Below are positions 23,884 through 35,107 of a stretch of DNA of 64,000 nucleotides, in pieces. The translations under genes were made by a program, and so were the position numbers. The notes beneath the pieces are model-generated. The model searched no databases. It saw nothing but the letters and a program-made list of their open reading frames with translations, and was not told the origin of the DNA. The stretch's first letter is position 1, and every line of letters begins with the position of its first letter. Origin of the DNA: Costus lasius (lineage: Eukaryota; Streptophyta; Magnoliopsida; Zingiberales; Costaceae); contig JANVAS020000203.1 in NCBI GenBank assembly GCA_027563935.2, positions 7,626,001 through 7,690,000 on the forward strand, written 5' to 3'.

Positions 23884-26800
23884 ATGAACTTCAATGTGCG
23901 ATCCCTACTGGAAAGGGAGAAGTTTGCTGGGCCGAACTTCTCTGACTGGTTTGGACACCTTAAGATTGTTCTTAAGGCAGAGAGGAAACTGTATGTCCTC
24001 GAGACGGCTATACCACCTCACCCCGCTCCGAACGCCGCAAGGGCGGTTCGGGAAGCCTATGAAAAGCACGTCAATGATAGCATTGATGTCGCTTGCCTGA
24101 TGTTAGCGTCTATGACGCCACCGCTGCAGCGTCAGCATGAGGATATGTCGGCTATAGAGATTATAGCGAACCTCAAGATGCTGTATGCTGCACAGGCGAG
24201 GACAGAACGCTATAATTTGACAAAGCTGTTCTTTCAGAGCAAACTGGCTGAAGGGAGCCCAGTGGGAGCTCACGTGCTCAAGATGATTGGGCACAAGGAG
24301 GCTCTGGAGAAACTGGGGCATACCATCAATCAGGAGCTTACTGTAGATATTATTCTGCAGTCTCTCCCGCCCTCTTTCGATGCGTTCATTATTAATTTTA
24401 ATATGAACAAAATCGATTGTACTCCGGCAGAGCTGCTGAATATGCTCCTCACTACTGAGGAGACTCTGAAGGGAAAGCCTTCGACCTCTGTCTTAATGGT
24501 TCCTTCCAGGAACAAGAAGAAGGGGAAGAAGGGCAAAGCCCCTGTCAAGAGCTACAGCAAGGCTCTGAAGCAGAAGGTGAAGCGGTCCAAGGAATACAGG
24601 TGTTTCCACTGTGGCCAGCTGGGTCACTGGAAAAAGGACTGTAAAGCGCTCCAAGGAGATAAGAGGGGAAGCTTCGCTTCTGGCTCAGGTATTTATGTGA
24701 CTGAGGTCATGTTTTCTTCTTCTATATCATGGGTGTTGGACACTGCATGTGGAGTTCACATTTGTTCAAATGTTCAGGAACTCAAGAGAAGAAGACAGGT
24801 GGGACAGCATGAGGTGGACCTACGCGTTGGAAACGGGGCACGGGTTGCTGCTGTTGCTGTAGGAGACTATTTCATTTCTTTACCATCTGGAATTGTATTG
24901 GAACTAGACAATTGTTATTTTGTTCCCAGTATTACTAAAAATATTATCTCCATTCCTGCTCTTGTCAGGAAGGGATTTTCCTTTGAATGCAACATTTCAA
25001 AGTGTGTTTTATCTTTTGATAATATTGTTTATGCAACTGGTTCAATTAACAATGGGTTATACATGTTGGACATGGAATGTTCTATACAAAATATTGATAA
25101 TAAGAAATCCAAGTATGCTGATGACAGCACCTTGCTATGGCATAGTCGTTTAGGCCATATTAACGAGAAACGCATTAAGCGGTTGCATGATCATGGACTG
25201 CTGGGATCATTCTCCTATAAGGAGATTGATACATGCAAAGCTTGTTTGATGGGTAAAATGACGAAGTCACCTTTTCCTCACAAAGGTCAAAGGGCTTCAG
25301 GTTTACTTGACCTTATACACAGTGATGTGTGTAGGCCATTTAGTAAACATGCCAGAGGTGGCTATCAGTACTTCATTACCTTTACTGATGATTTCAGTAG
25401 ATATGGGTATGTCTATTTAATGAGACATAAAAGTGAATCTTTTGACAAGTTCAAAGAGTTCAAGAATGAAGTAGAAAATCAGCTAGGCCGAAATATCAAG
25501 GCACTTCGCTCAGATCGAGGTGGAGAATACCTAAGTCATGCGTTTACTAACTATTTAAAGGAGTGTGGGATTATCTCACAGCTCACTCCGCCAGGAACAC
25601 CGCAATGGAATGGTGTGTCCGAGAGGAGAAATAGAACGTTACTTGATATGGTTCGTTCTATGATGAGTCAGGCTACTCTATCTTACTCCTTTTGGGGTTT
25701 TGCACTGGAAACAGCTGCAAAAGTACTAAACCGAGTGCCATCCAAGGCCGTTTCAAAAATGCCATATGAATTATGGTATGGGAAACAGCCAAGCTTGACG
25801 TTTATAAGGATCTGGGGCTGCGAGGCTTATGTCAAAAAGCTCGCCTCTGGGAAACTAGAGAGCAGATCTGACAAATGCATCCTTGTCGGTTACCCTAAGG
25901 AAACTAAGGGTTATTATTTCTACGATCCCAAAGAGAACAAGGTTTTTGTTGCTCGGACGGCCATATTTCTTGAGAAGGAGTTTCTTCTGCAAGAGGCCAG
26001 TGGGAGAGAAATAAAGCTGGATGAGAATCCAGAGGAAGGACAAAGTGATCAAGCAGAGTTGGATGAGCCTGAGCCGGTAGAACAGGTTATTGAACAACCT
26101 GAGGCTCAGATATCACGGGAACCGCGAAGATCGGGAAGGATCCGTCGACAGCCTGAGCGCTATGACGGAGTCTACATCATTGATAATGATGAACCCCTCA
26201 CTTATGCGGATGCGGTCAGTGGACCGGAATCAGCGAGATGGCTTGAAGCTATGCGCGCCGAGATGGACTCCATGTTAGATAACCAAGTTTGGGATTTGGT
26301 TGATCCGCCTCCGGGAGTAATCCCTATAGGCTGTAAATGGATCTTCAAGAAGAAGATTGACATGGATGGTAACGTGGTTACCTATAAAGGCAGGCTTGTT
26401 GCGAAAGGTTTCAAACAAATCTACGGGATAGATTATGATGAAACTTTCTCACGTGTAGCCATGTTTAAGACTATTCGGATTCTTTTCGCGATAGCTGCAT
26501 ATTATGATTTTGAGATTTGGCAAATGGATGTGAAAACAGCTTTCCTTAATGGAAATCTGGATGAGGATGTGTACATGTCACAACCTGAGGGTTTCACTGA
26601 TCCATCAGATCGTCATAAGATATGCAAGTTAAAAAGGTCTATTTATGGACTTAAGCAAGCATCAAGAAGCTGGAACATTCGTTTTGATGAATCAGTCACT
26701 GAATTTGGTTTCATCAAGAACGAGGATGACCCGTGTGTATATAAGAGGTTTAGTGGGAGCGTGATTACTTTCCTAGTCCTCTACGTCGATGATATCTTGA

Positions 26801-27668
26801 TCATTGGAAATGACATTCCTGAAATGCATGCAGTTAAGGCATGGTTAAGGAAATGTTTCCAGATGAAAGATTTAGGAGAAGCAGCCTATGTATTAGGTGT
26901 GAAGATCAACAGGGATAGATCTAAGAGGCTTCTCGGGCTGTGCCAGAGTACTTACATCGATAAAGTCCTGGAGAGATTTCATTTAGAGAATTCTAAACGA
27001 GGATATCTTCCAGTCAGACATGGTCTGAATCTTTCGAAGAGTCAGTGTCCACAAACACAGACTGAGAAAGATGAAATGGACAATACGCCTTATGCTTCGG
27101 CTATTGGTTCCATTATGTATGCGATGTTGTGTACTCGCCCAGACGTCGCTTACGGGTTAAGCGTGACCAGTCGGTTCCAAAGTAATCCAGGTCAGGCACA
27201 CTGGATTGCAGTCAAGAATATCTTAAAATATCTTCGGAGGACCAAAGATATGTTCTTGATATATGGTGGTCAGGAAGAACTCAGTATTGAAGGATATACT
27301 GATGCTTCGTTCCAGTCTGACCAGGATGATTTCCGATCGCAATCAGGCTATGTTTTTAGCTTGAATGGAGGAGCAGTGGTGTGGAAGAGTTTCAAACAGT
27401 CAACTGTTGCTGATTCCACAACAGAAGCCGAGTATGTTGCAGCCTCGGAAGCATCCAAGGAGGCAGTGTGGATTCGTAAGTTCGTGAGAGAACTTGGTGT
27501 TGTTCCTTCGAGTTCAGATCCTTTGGTTATCTTCTGTGATAACACTGGAGCAATCGCACAAGCAAAGGAACCACGGTCGCACCAGAAGTCCAAGCACATA
27601 CAGAGACGGTTTCACTTGATCAGGGAGATCATAGATCGTGGCGAGATCAAAATCTGCAAGGTTCATAC
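23884..27668 (+). CDS. Y gag-pol polyprotein, open up to the M insertion
   Basis: This open frame is gag-pol and carries about 1260 of the family's 1293 residues before M interrupts it. Visible parts are gag with zinc knuckle CFHCGQLGHWKKDC, protease LDTACG, integrase (HSRLGH, CKAC, DD35E), RT (YVDD), and RNase H (YTDASF, TTEAEY, CDN). The frame resumes at 36816-36912 after M and the second CATAC. Adding those 97 bases gives exactly the 3882 bp of the intact gene, so M is the only disruption. Unusual substitutions are G-to-R four residues after the first integrase aspartate region (SDVCRPF) and P-to-R in the RT (FSRVAMF). They may weaken activity; this is inferred. Confidence 0.95.
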
Positions 27669-29371
27669 TGAAAGTGCCCCTTAGATTAGGGGGTCCCCTT
27701 CTAGGGGGAGCATAACCCTAAAGCATATGGCTCATAAAATTTTCTTCTTGCGGAACTAGGGTTATAGGATCGATATGCATGCTAAAAGATCAACTTGATA
27801 ATAAGAAAACAATCATACCATCGCCATGGGAAGATGTTTCCTTGGAAGCAAAGATCAAAGTAGATCTTCTCCTTGTCGTCACACACAAGATGATGTCGCT
27901 ATCTCTCTTGGTGCTCCTTGTGCTAGCAAGGTTCCAAGAGGTCCTTGTCGAGTGAAGGGAAAATGAGATCTCTTTCTTCTTGGCCGAATCCTCCTCAACC
28001 TTCAAAGTGTCGCCACACTCACGAGAGAGACGAGAGGAAGATGGGCGAGAGAGAACTCTGAGTGAGCGAAAATAGAGTATTTTCTATTTTGATGAGCGCA
28101 CTCTCCAAATGGAGATCATGGTTACTAAAAATAGTAACCACTCCTCACCACAACGTTCACGCCAAGTGAACTTGTCGCCTACTCCTCTCCCTATGAACCA
28201 AGCGCTCATTTAGTGAGCCGGTTCACTTTGGTTCGGTTTAAGAACCAATCAAGCCAATGATCTAGTCTAGATCTTAAATAAACCCTAAGGTTCACGATCC
28301 AACCGTCGATCTCAACGATGCCCCTGATCTGACCGATCTGGCATGCATTCTCTCGATCGAAGCTTACCGATCTCAAGCCCTAATCAATCAAACATGATCA
28401 GACCAGATCTCACTCACAATCAGAGATTAAATCCCTTTAAACTGAACCCAAACAATTCAGTCCACACGATCTGACTTAAGTAAGCCATATCATCAAATTG
28501 TGCGACCCCAAGGGTTTCCTTTAAATGTCGGTAACGATAACTCGCGTTATCACGATCAGTGAGGGGTATCTAGCAACACATCACTATCTCCCGATATAAA
28601 GAAATGAGTCTTCCAAGACTACACCCAAACCACAGCACAAGTGTGAATCAAATCACAAGGCATGCATATTTCCTTTGCCACTGGATGTTCTTATTGGACA
28701 AGCCTGTCAAGCTTGTAATTCCAATATGATGAGCATGATTAGAACAGACGAATACTGTCACCTGGGTATGGCCATACACTCTCTCAATCATCTCATCCAG
28801 GGGGCCCCATTAGAACATCACACTCCTTAAACAAGGAGACGGCAATCCTTTGTCTATCACTAATGCTCTAACCTGACTCAAGCTCACCATCCAAGATAGT
28901 CTATAATCATTATGTTTCAAACGATATTGAACTATCTCAAAACAATGACAATCATCATTTAGAAAACACAAGTGATCTCAAGTCAGAGGAAATGTGCCAC
29001 TTGTCATAATCAAGGAATATTCACATTGTGACAAACAATTGAACATCCTAGTAGGGTCTGTCCAGTACATCCCATGTACCCATGAGTCTACATCTTATTC
29101 CATGCTCGAAGCATCCTATAAGATTAGAACACATATTAGTCTTAACCATATCAAGGCTGTCTCATGTTCACCAAGATACATCGACTAAGGACATAATAGC
29201 TTGTCAGCCCAGCTGAACAGCTTTGAGACATTATTCAGAAGAACATATATTGCAGCAGACAATGTAGCTAACTGAATAACAACCATGCCTTTATAAACTT
29301 AAGAGTTTATTACATGATACAGATACATTCCCACAGGCCTCAAACATTAGCCTTAAGGGCATACCCCAACA
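27669..29371 (-). repeat. 3' LTR of M (1703 bp)
   Basis: In plus-strand reading it starts tgaaagtgcccc and ends ataccccaaca. Near its U5 end are two adjacent C/G-run hairpins (ccccttagattagggg and tccccttctaggggga). Further in are GGTTACTAAAAATAGTAACC at 28120-28139 and GAACC...GGTTC at 28195-28224. It is followed by the reverse-complemented polypurine tract. Confidence 0.96.
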
Positions 29372-29391
29372 ATCTCCCACTTGCACTTAAT

Positions 29392-32300
29392 CTAATGGTT
29401 GAGAAATCTCAAACCCATATTATTACAGTGCTTCTCATGCTTCTGCTGCGCCAGAGGCTTGGTAAGCGGGTCTGCCAGATTGTCATCTGTATGAACCTTG
29501 CAGACTTTGATCTCGCCACGATCTATGATCTCCCTGATCAAATGAAACCGTCTCTGTATGTGCTTGGACTTCTGGTGCGACCGTGGTTCCTTAGCTTGTG
29601 CAATTGCTCCAGTGTTATCACAGAAGATAACCAAAGGATCTGCACTCGAAGGAACAACACCAAGTTCTCTCACGAACTTACGAATCCAGACTGCCTCCTT
29701 AGATGCTTCCGAGGCTGCAACATACTCGACTTCTGTTGTGGAATCAGCAACAGTTGACTGTTTGAAACTCTTCCACACCACTGCACCTCCATTCAAGCTA
29801 AAAACATAGCCTGATTGCGATCGGAAATCATCCTGGTCCGACTGGAACGAAGCGTCAGTATATCCTTCAATACTGAGTTCTTCCTGACCACCATATATCA
29901 AGAACATATCTTTGGTCCTCCGCAGATATTTTAAGATGTTCTTGACTGCAATCCAGTGCGCCACACCTGGATTACTTTGGAAACGACTGGTTACGCTTAA
30001 CCCGTAAGCGACGTCTGGGCGAGTACACAACATCGCATACATAATGGAACCAATAGCCGAAGCATAAGGCGTATTGTCCATTTCATCTTTCTCAGTCTGT
30101 GTTTGTGGACACTGACTCTTCGAAAGATTCAGACCATGTCTGACTGGAAGATATCCTCGTTTAGAATTCTCTAAATGAAATCTCTCCAGGACCTTATCGA
30201 TGTAAGTACTCTGGCACAGCCCGAGAAGCCTCTTAGATCTATCCCTGTAGATCTTCACACCTAACACATAGGCTGCTTCTCCTAAATCTTTCATCTGGAA
30301 ACATTTCCTCAGCCATGCTTTAACAGCATGCATTTCAGGAATGTCATTTCCAATGATCAAGATATCATCGACGTAGAGGACTAGGAAAGTAATCACGCTC
30401 CCACTAAACCTCTTATATACACACGGGTCATCTTCATTCTTGATGAAACCAAATTCAGTGACTGATTCATCAAAACGAATATTCCAGCTTCTTGATGCTT
30501 GTTTAAGTCCATAAATAGACTTCTTTAACTTGCATATCTTATGACGATCTGCTGGATTAGTGAAACCTTCTGGTTGTGTCATATACACATCCTCATCCAG
30601 ATTTCCATTAAGGAAAGCTGTTTTCACATCCATCTGCCAAATCTCATAATCATAATATGCAGCTATCGCGAAAAGAATCCGAATAGACTTAAACATGGCT
30701 ACAGGTGAGAAAGTTTCATCATAATCTATCCCGTAGATTTGTTTGAAACCTTTCGCAACTAGCCTGCCTTTATAGGTAACCACGTTACCATCCATGTCAA
30801 TCTTCTTCTTGAAGATCCATTTACAGCCTATAGGGATAACTCCCGAAGGCGGATCAACCAAATCCCAGACTTGGTTATCTGACATGGAGTCCATCTCGGC
30901 GCGCATAGCTTCAAGCCATCTCGCTGACTCCGGTCCACTGACCGCATCCGCATAAGTGAGGGGTTCATCATTGTCAATGATGTAGACTCCGTCATAGCGC
31001 TCAGGCTGTCGACGGATCCTACCCGATCTTCGCGGTTCCCGTGATATCTGAGCCTCAGGTTGTTCAATAACCTGTTCTACCGGCTCAGGCTCATCCAACT
31101 CTGCTTGAGCACTTTGTCCTTCCTCTGGATTCTCATCCAGTTTTATTTCTCTCCCACTGGCCTCTTGCAGAAGAAACTCCTTCTCAAGAAATATGGCCGT
31201 CCGAGCAACAAAAACCTTGTTCTCCTTGGGATCGAAGAAATAATAACCCTTAGTTTCCTTAGGGTAACCGACAAAGATACATTTGTCAGATCTGCTCTCT
31301 AGTTTCCCAGAGGCGAGCTTTTTGACATAAGCCTCGCAACCCCAGATCCTGATAAATGTCAAGCTTGGCTGTTTCCCATACCATAACTCATATGGCGTCT
31401 TTGAAACTGCCTTGGATGGCACTCGGTTTAGTACCTTTGCAGCTGTTTCCAGTGCAAAACCCCAAAAGGAGTAAGGAAGAGTAGCCTGACTCATCATAGA
31501 ACGAACCATATCAAGTAGCGTTCTATTTCTCCTCTCGGACACACCATTCCATTGCGGTGTTCCTGGCGGAGTGAGCTGTGAGATGATCCCACACTCCTTC
31601 AGATAGTCAGTAAACGTATGACTTAGGTATTCACCACCTCGATCTGAGCGAAGTGCCTTGATATTTCGGCCTAGCTGATTCTGTACTTCATTCTTGAACT
31701 CTTTGAACTTGTCAAAAGATTCACTCTTATGTCTCATCAGATAGACATACCCGTATCTACTGAAATCATCAGTAAAGGTAATGAAGTACTGATAGCCACC
31801 TCTGGCATGTTTACTAAATGGCCCACACACATCACTGTGTATAAGGTCAAGTAAACCTGAAGCCCTTTGACCTTTGTGAGGAAAAGGTGACTTCGTCATT
31901 TTACCCATCAAACAAGCTTTGCATGTATCAATCTCCTTATAGGAGAATGATCCCAGCAGTCCATGATCATGCAACCGCTTAATGCGTTTCTCGTTAATAT
32001 GGCCTAAACGACTATGCCATAGCAAGGTGCTGTCATCAGCATACTTGGCTTTCTTAATATCAATTTGCTGTATCGAACATTCCATGTCCAACATGTATAA
32101 CCCATTGTTAATTGAACCAGTTGCATAAACAATATTATCAAAAGACAAAATACACTTTGAAATATTGCATTCAAAGGAAAACCCCTTCCTGACAAGAGCA
32201 GGAATGGAGATAATATTTTTAGTTATACTGGGAACAAAGTAACAACTGTTTAGTTCCAATACAAGTCCAGATGGTAAAGAAATAAAGTAGTCTCCTACAG

Positions 32301-33273
32301 CAACAGCAGCAACCCGTGCCCCGTTTCCAACTCGTAGGTCCACCTCATGCTGTCCCACCTGCCTTCTTCTCTTGAGTTCCTGTACATTTGAACAAATGTG
32401 AACTCCACATGCAGTGTCCAACACCCATGATACAGAAGAAGAAAACATGACCTCAGTCACGAATATACCTGAGCCAGAAGCAAAGCTTCCCCTCTTATCT
32501 CCTTGGAGCCCTTTACAGTCCTTTTTCCAGTGACCCAGCTGGCCACAGTGGAAACACCTGTATTCCTTAGACCGCTTGACCTTCTGCTTCAGAGCCTTGC
32601 TGTAACTCTTGACAGGGGCCTTGCCCTTCTTCCCCTTCTTCTTGTTCCTAGAAGGAACCATCAAGACAGAGGTTGAAGGCTTACCCTTCAGAGTCTCCTC
32701 AGTGGTCAAGAGCATATTCAGCAGCTCTGCCGGAGTACAATCGATTTTGTTCATATTAAAATTAATAATGAACGCGTCGAATGAAGGCGGGAGAGACTGC
32801 AGAATAATGTCTACAGCAAGCTCCTGGTTAATGGTATGCCCCAGTTTCTCTAGAGCCTCCTTGTGCCCAATCATCTTGAGCACGTGAGCTCCCACTGGGC
32901 TCCCTTCAGCCAGTTTGCTCTGAAAGAAGAGCTTAGTCAAATTATAGCGTTCAGTCCTCGCCTGTGCAGCATACAGCATCTTGAGGTTTGCTATAATCTG
33001 TATAGCTGACATATCCTCATGCTGACGCTGCAGCGGTGGCGTCATAGACGCTAGCATCAGGCAAGCGACATCAATGCTATCATTGACGTGCTTTTCATAG
33101 GCTTCCCGAACCGCCCTTGCGGCGTTCGGAGCGGGCTGCGGCGGTATCGCCGTCTCGAGGACATACAGTTTCCTCTCTGCCTTAAGAACGATCTTAAGGT
33201 GTCCAAACCAGTCAGAGAAGTTCGGCCCAGCAAACTTCTCCCTTTCCAGTAGGGATCGCACATTGAAGTTCAT
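29392..33273 (-). CDS. M gag-pol polyprotein, intact, 1293 aa
   Basis: A single frame encodes all retrotransposon proteins. Approximate residues are: gag 1-215; basic stretch 209-236; zinc knuckle C240-C253 (CX2CX4HX4C); protease active site D286 in LDTACG; integrase finger H420, H425, C451, C454; integrase catalytic D481, D544, E580 (35 residues between the last two); RT 775-1010 with YVDD at 967-970; RNase H with D1140, E1183 and D1219. The ATG at 33273 is the conserved MNFNVRSLL start. The stop is 20 bases from the 3' LTR. Gag packages RNA, protease cleaves the polyprotein, RT/RNase H copies RNA from the tRNA primer, and integrase inserts the DNA. The protease has DTA where many families have DSG or DTG; this is shared by family A copies. 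Confidence 0.97.
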   Translation of the reverse strand: MNFNVRSLLEREKFAGPNFSDWFGHLKIVLKAERKLYVLETAIPPQPAPNAARAVREAYEKHVNDSIDVACLMLASMTPPLQRQHEDMSAIQIIANLKMLYAAQARTERYNLTKLFFQSKLAEGSPVGAHVLKMIGHKEALEKLGHTINQELAVDIILQSLPPSFDAFIINFNMNKIDCTPAELLNMLLTTEETLKGKPSTSVLMVPSRNKKKGKKGKAPVKSYSKALKQKVKRSKEYRCFHCGQLGHWKKDCKGLQGDKRGSFASGSGIFVTEVMFSSSVSWVLDTACGVHICSNVQELKRRRQVGQHEVDLRVGNGARVAAVAVGDYFISLPSGLVLELNSCYFVPSITKNIISIPALVRKGFSFECNISKCILSFDNIVYATGSINNGLYMLDMECSIQQIDIKKAKYADDSTLLWHSRLGHINEKRIKRLHDHGLLGSFSYKEIDTCKACLMGKMTKSPFPHKGQRASGLLDLIHSDVCGPFSKHARGGYQYFITFTDDFSRYGYVYLMRHKSESFDKFKEFKNEVQNQLGRNIKALRSDRGGEYLSHTFTDYLKECGIISQLTPPGTPQWNGVSERRNRTLLDMVRSMMSQATLPYSFWGFALETAAKVLNRVPSKAVSKTPYELWYGKQPSLTFIRIWGCEAYVKKLASGKLESRSDKCIFVGYPKETKGYYFFDPKENKVFVARTAIFLEKEFLLQEASGREIKLDENPEEGQSAQAELDEPEPVEQVIEQPEAQISREPRRSGRIRRQPERYDGVYIIDNDEPLTYADAVSGPESARWLEAMRAEMDSMSDNQVWDLVDPPSGVIPIGCKWIFKKKIDMDGNVVTYKGRLVAKGFKQIYGIDYDETFSPVAMFKSIRILFAIAAYYDYEIWQMDVKTAFLNGNLDEDVYMTQPEGFTNPADRHKICKLKKSIYGLKQASRSWNIRFDESVTEFGFIKNEDDPCVYKRFSGSVITFLVLYVDDILIIGNDIPEMHAVKAWLRKCFQMKDLGEAAYVLGVKIYRDRSKRLLGLCQSTYIDKVLERFHLENSKRGYLPVRHGLNLSKSQCPQTQTEKDEMDNTPYASAIGSIMYAMLCTRPDVAYGLSVTSRFQSNPGVAHWIAVKNILKYLRRTKDMFLIYGGQEELSIEGYTDASFQSDQDDFRSQSGYVFSLNGGAVVWKSFKQSTVADSTTEVEYVAASEASKEAVWIRKFVRELGVVPSSADPLVIFCDNTGAIAQAKEPRSHQKSKHIQRRFHLIREIIDRGEIKVCKVHTDDNLADPLTKPLAQQKHEKHCNNMGLRFLNH

Positions 33274-35107
33274 GGTGTTCGTTGCTGCAGGTATCTACAA
33301 CAATGCAAGAACAGCAAGGTCAGTATCAATGTATAAGAATCAATCAGGACTTAAGAAAGATTCTTTTTCTCACTATTTTATCAGGCGTGAAAAATCCAGC
33401 AAAACAGCCCGAAAGAGTAGAACTCTTTTAGTGAGATGGGATCCAGATTTCATACTTGGTCTCCGCGTCCCGCTCAGGCGAGATAAGATGCACAGAGAGT
33501 ACAAGCACTAGTTTCTGGTAGGCATTCCCTGCCGATCGCCAACCCGTGCGATTCCCCTTCATCTGGGCAATCCAGCAGACTGTGCCAACTGAGTTGGTAC
33601 AACACAGTCTCTGATCCCACAGATGGCTGCCTCCATGTGCTACCATATGCTCCACATATGTAGCCAACACGGTCAAGCTGACCCGACCTACTCCCTGGAC
33701 CACCATGTGCTATGCTGAGCAACGAGAAGGGATAAATCCCTACTCTGTAACACACAGGTGTAATCCCACACCCTCTGAAGATAGATGGACGTGCCCACTG
33801 AGTGGGTACAACACGGCTCCAACGATAATCAGAACAGTGAGGTTTCGCGTCAGAAGGCTTACGAGCTTGATATTAAGCGTTGGATTTTCACGGTCTTTTA
33901 TCTTCTTGCCTATCATGCAATTCCTATGGTGATAGCATAAGATAATTTAATCATGCAATTCTAATATTATACAATAAAAGAAAGCATGTATCTTATGTGG
34001 TAAAAGCCCATAGCCCTAGAAGACCTTAACCTAACTTAAGTCTTCATTTGCTCTTCATGGGTCTTTTGCTGCTCATCTGGCCCAAACCAGGGCCCAAGCG
34101 CCATCTGCAGCACAGGTGCGCCCACCAGGAAAATGCGCCAGGTCCTAGGGTCGAACCCTAGACCTCCCACCTGGTCAAGCCACTGCTGCATGCGCCTCTG
34201 CCAAGTGTGCTCTGTGCTCTTGTCAAATTAAATTACAAATTTAACTATCTAGACAAGAGTGACACGTAGGTCACTTACAATTATAAATTAAAACACAGTG
34301 ATGCGCAGATCACAATAATTAATTTACAACAATTAATACAGGCACGCAGGCCCCAGCACAGCACACAATTAATATGGGCAGCCCACATAAGACTAAATAG
34401 ACAAACATATGCATCAATCAACAACGATGTGATCCATCATAAAAAAAATTAAAATTTTCGAAAACCCCATGGGATCAATTTTAATTTTTCCTTATTTGCC
34501 CTACAACCTTACAACGGTCCATCACTAGGGATCCACTCATCCAACCTAGTCAGATCCACTGCCTTTACATGCACCAAGTCCTAACTGACTTGAGTCGACC
34601 ATAAGGTCAACCATGCATGCGTCAGGGCTGAACGACCACACTGAGGTCTGGCAAGCGGGCGTGACCCCGGGCCTAACTCAGGTGCGTTCATTAATCGTCT
34701 CAATCAGACATCGCTACACACCTGTCTGCAGTCGACCTATAGCCACCATAGGCTTGCGCCAAGGTGCTATCTGGTCGACCCATTCAGGCTGTCAGATGAT
34801 CTGATCAGACATTCTGGATCTAACATAGGGGTTGACTTCAACCCTAATAACCCGTCTAAGGGTTTATAGTAAAGCCTTAGATCTATGATGAGTCGCGCAA
34901 GTATTCAAGTTTTGTAAAACAAAAACAAGATGCGCCAACTTACAACATACATGCGCCAATAGATGGAAACATATATCATACATGAAGTTTCGCAAGATGA
35001 TAAAACCAATCATGCAACTTTCGCATGTTATAAAGATCTAAGCATATGGAATCACAAGGCCAAAGCAATCATAATGAACATGCATTCAACCATGCTCTGA
35101 TACCAAT
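33274..35107 (-). other. Untranslated leader of M
   Basis: This leader of about 1.8 kb carries the hairpins at 33468-33483 (TCCCGC-TCAG-GCGAGA on the plus strand), 33585-33597 (CCAAC-TGA-GTTGG), 33794-33806 (CCCAC-TGA-GTGGG), and the TTCGA-capped perfect stem CTAGGG/CCCTAG at 34145-34161. No supported gene is present. Confidence 0.8.
35094..35105 (-). other. Primer-binding site of M
   Basis: The plus strand reads gctctgatacca, two bases from the 5' LTR boundary at 35108. It pairs with the initiator tRNA-Met 3' end. Confidence 0.95.
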
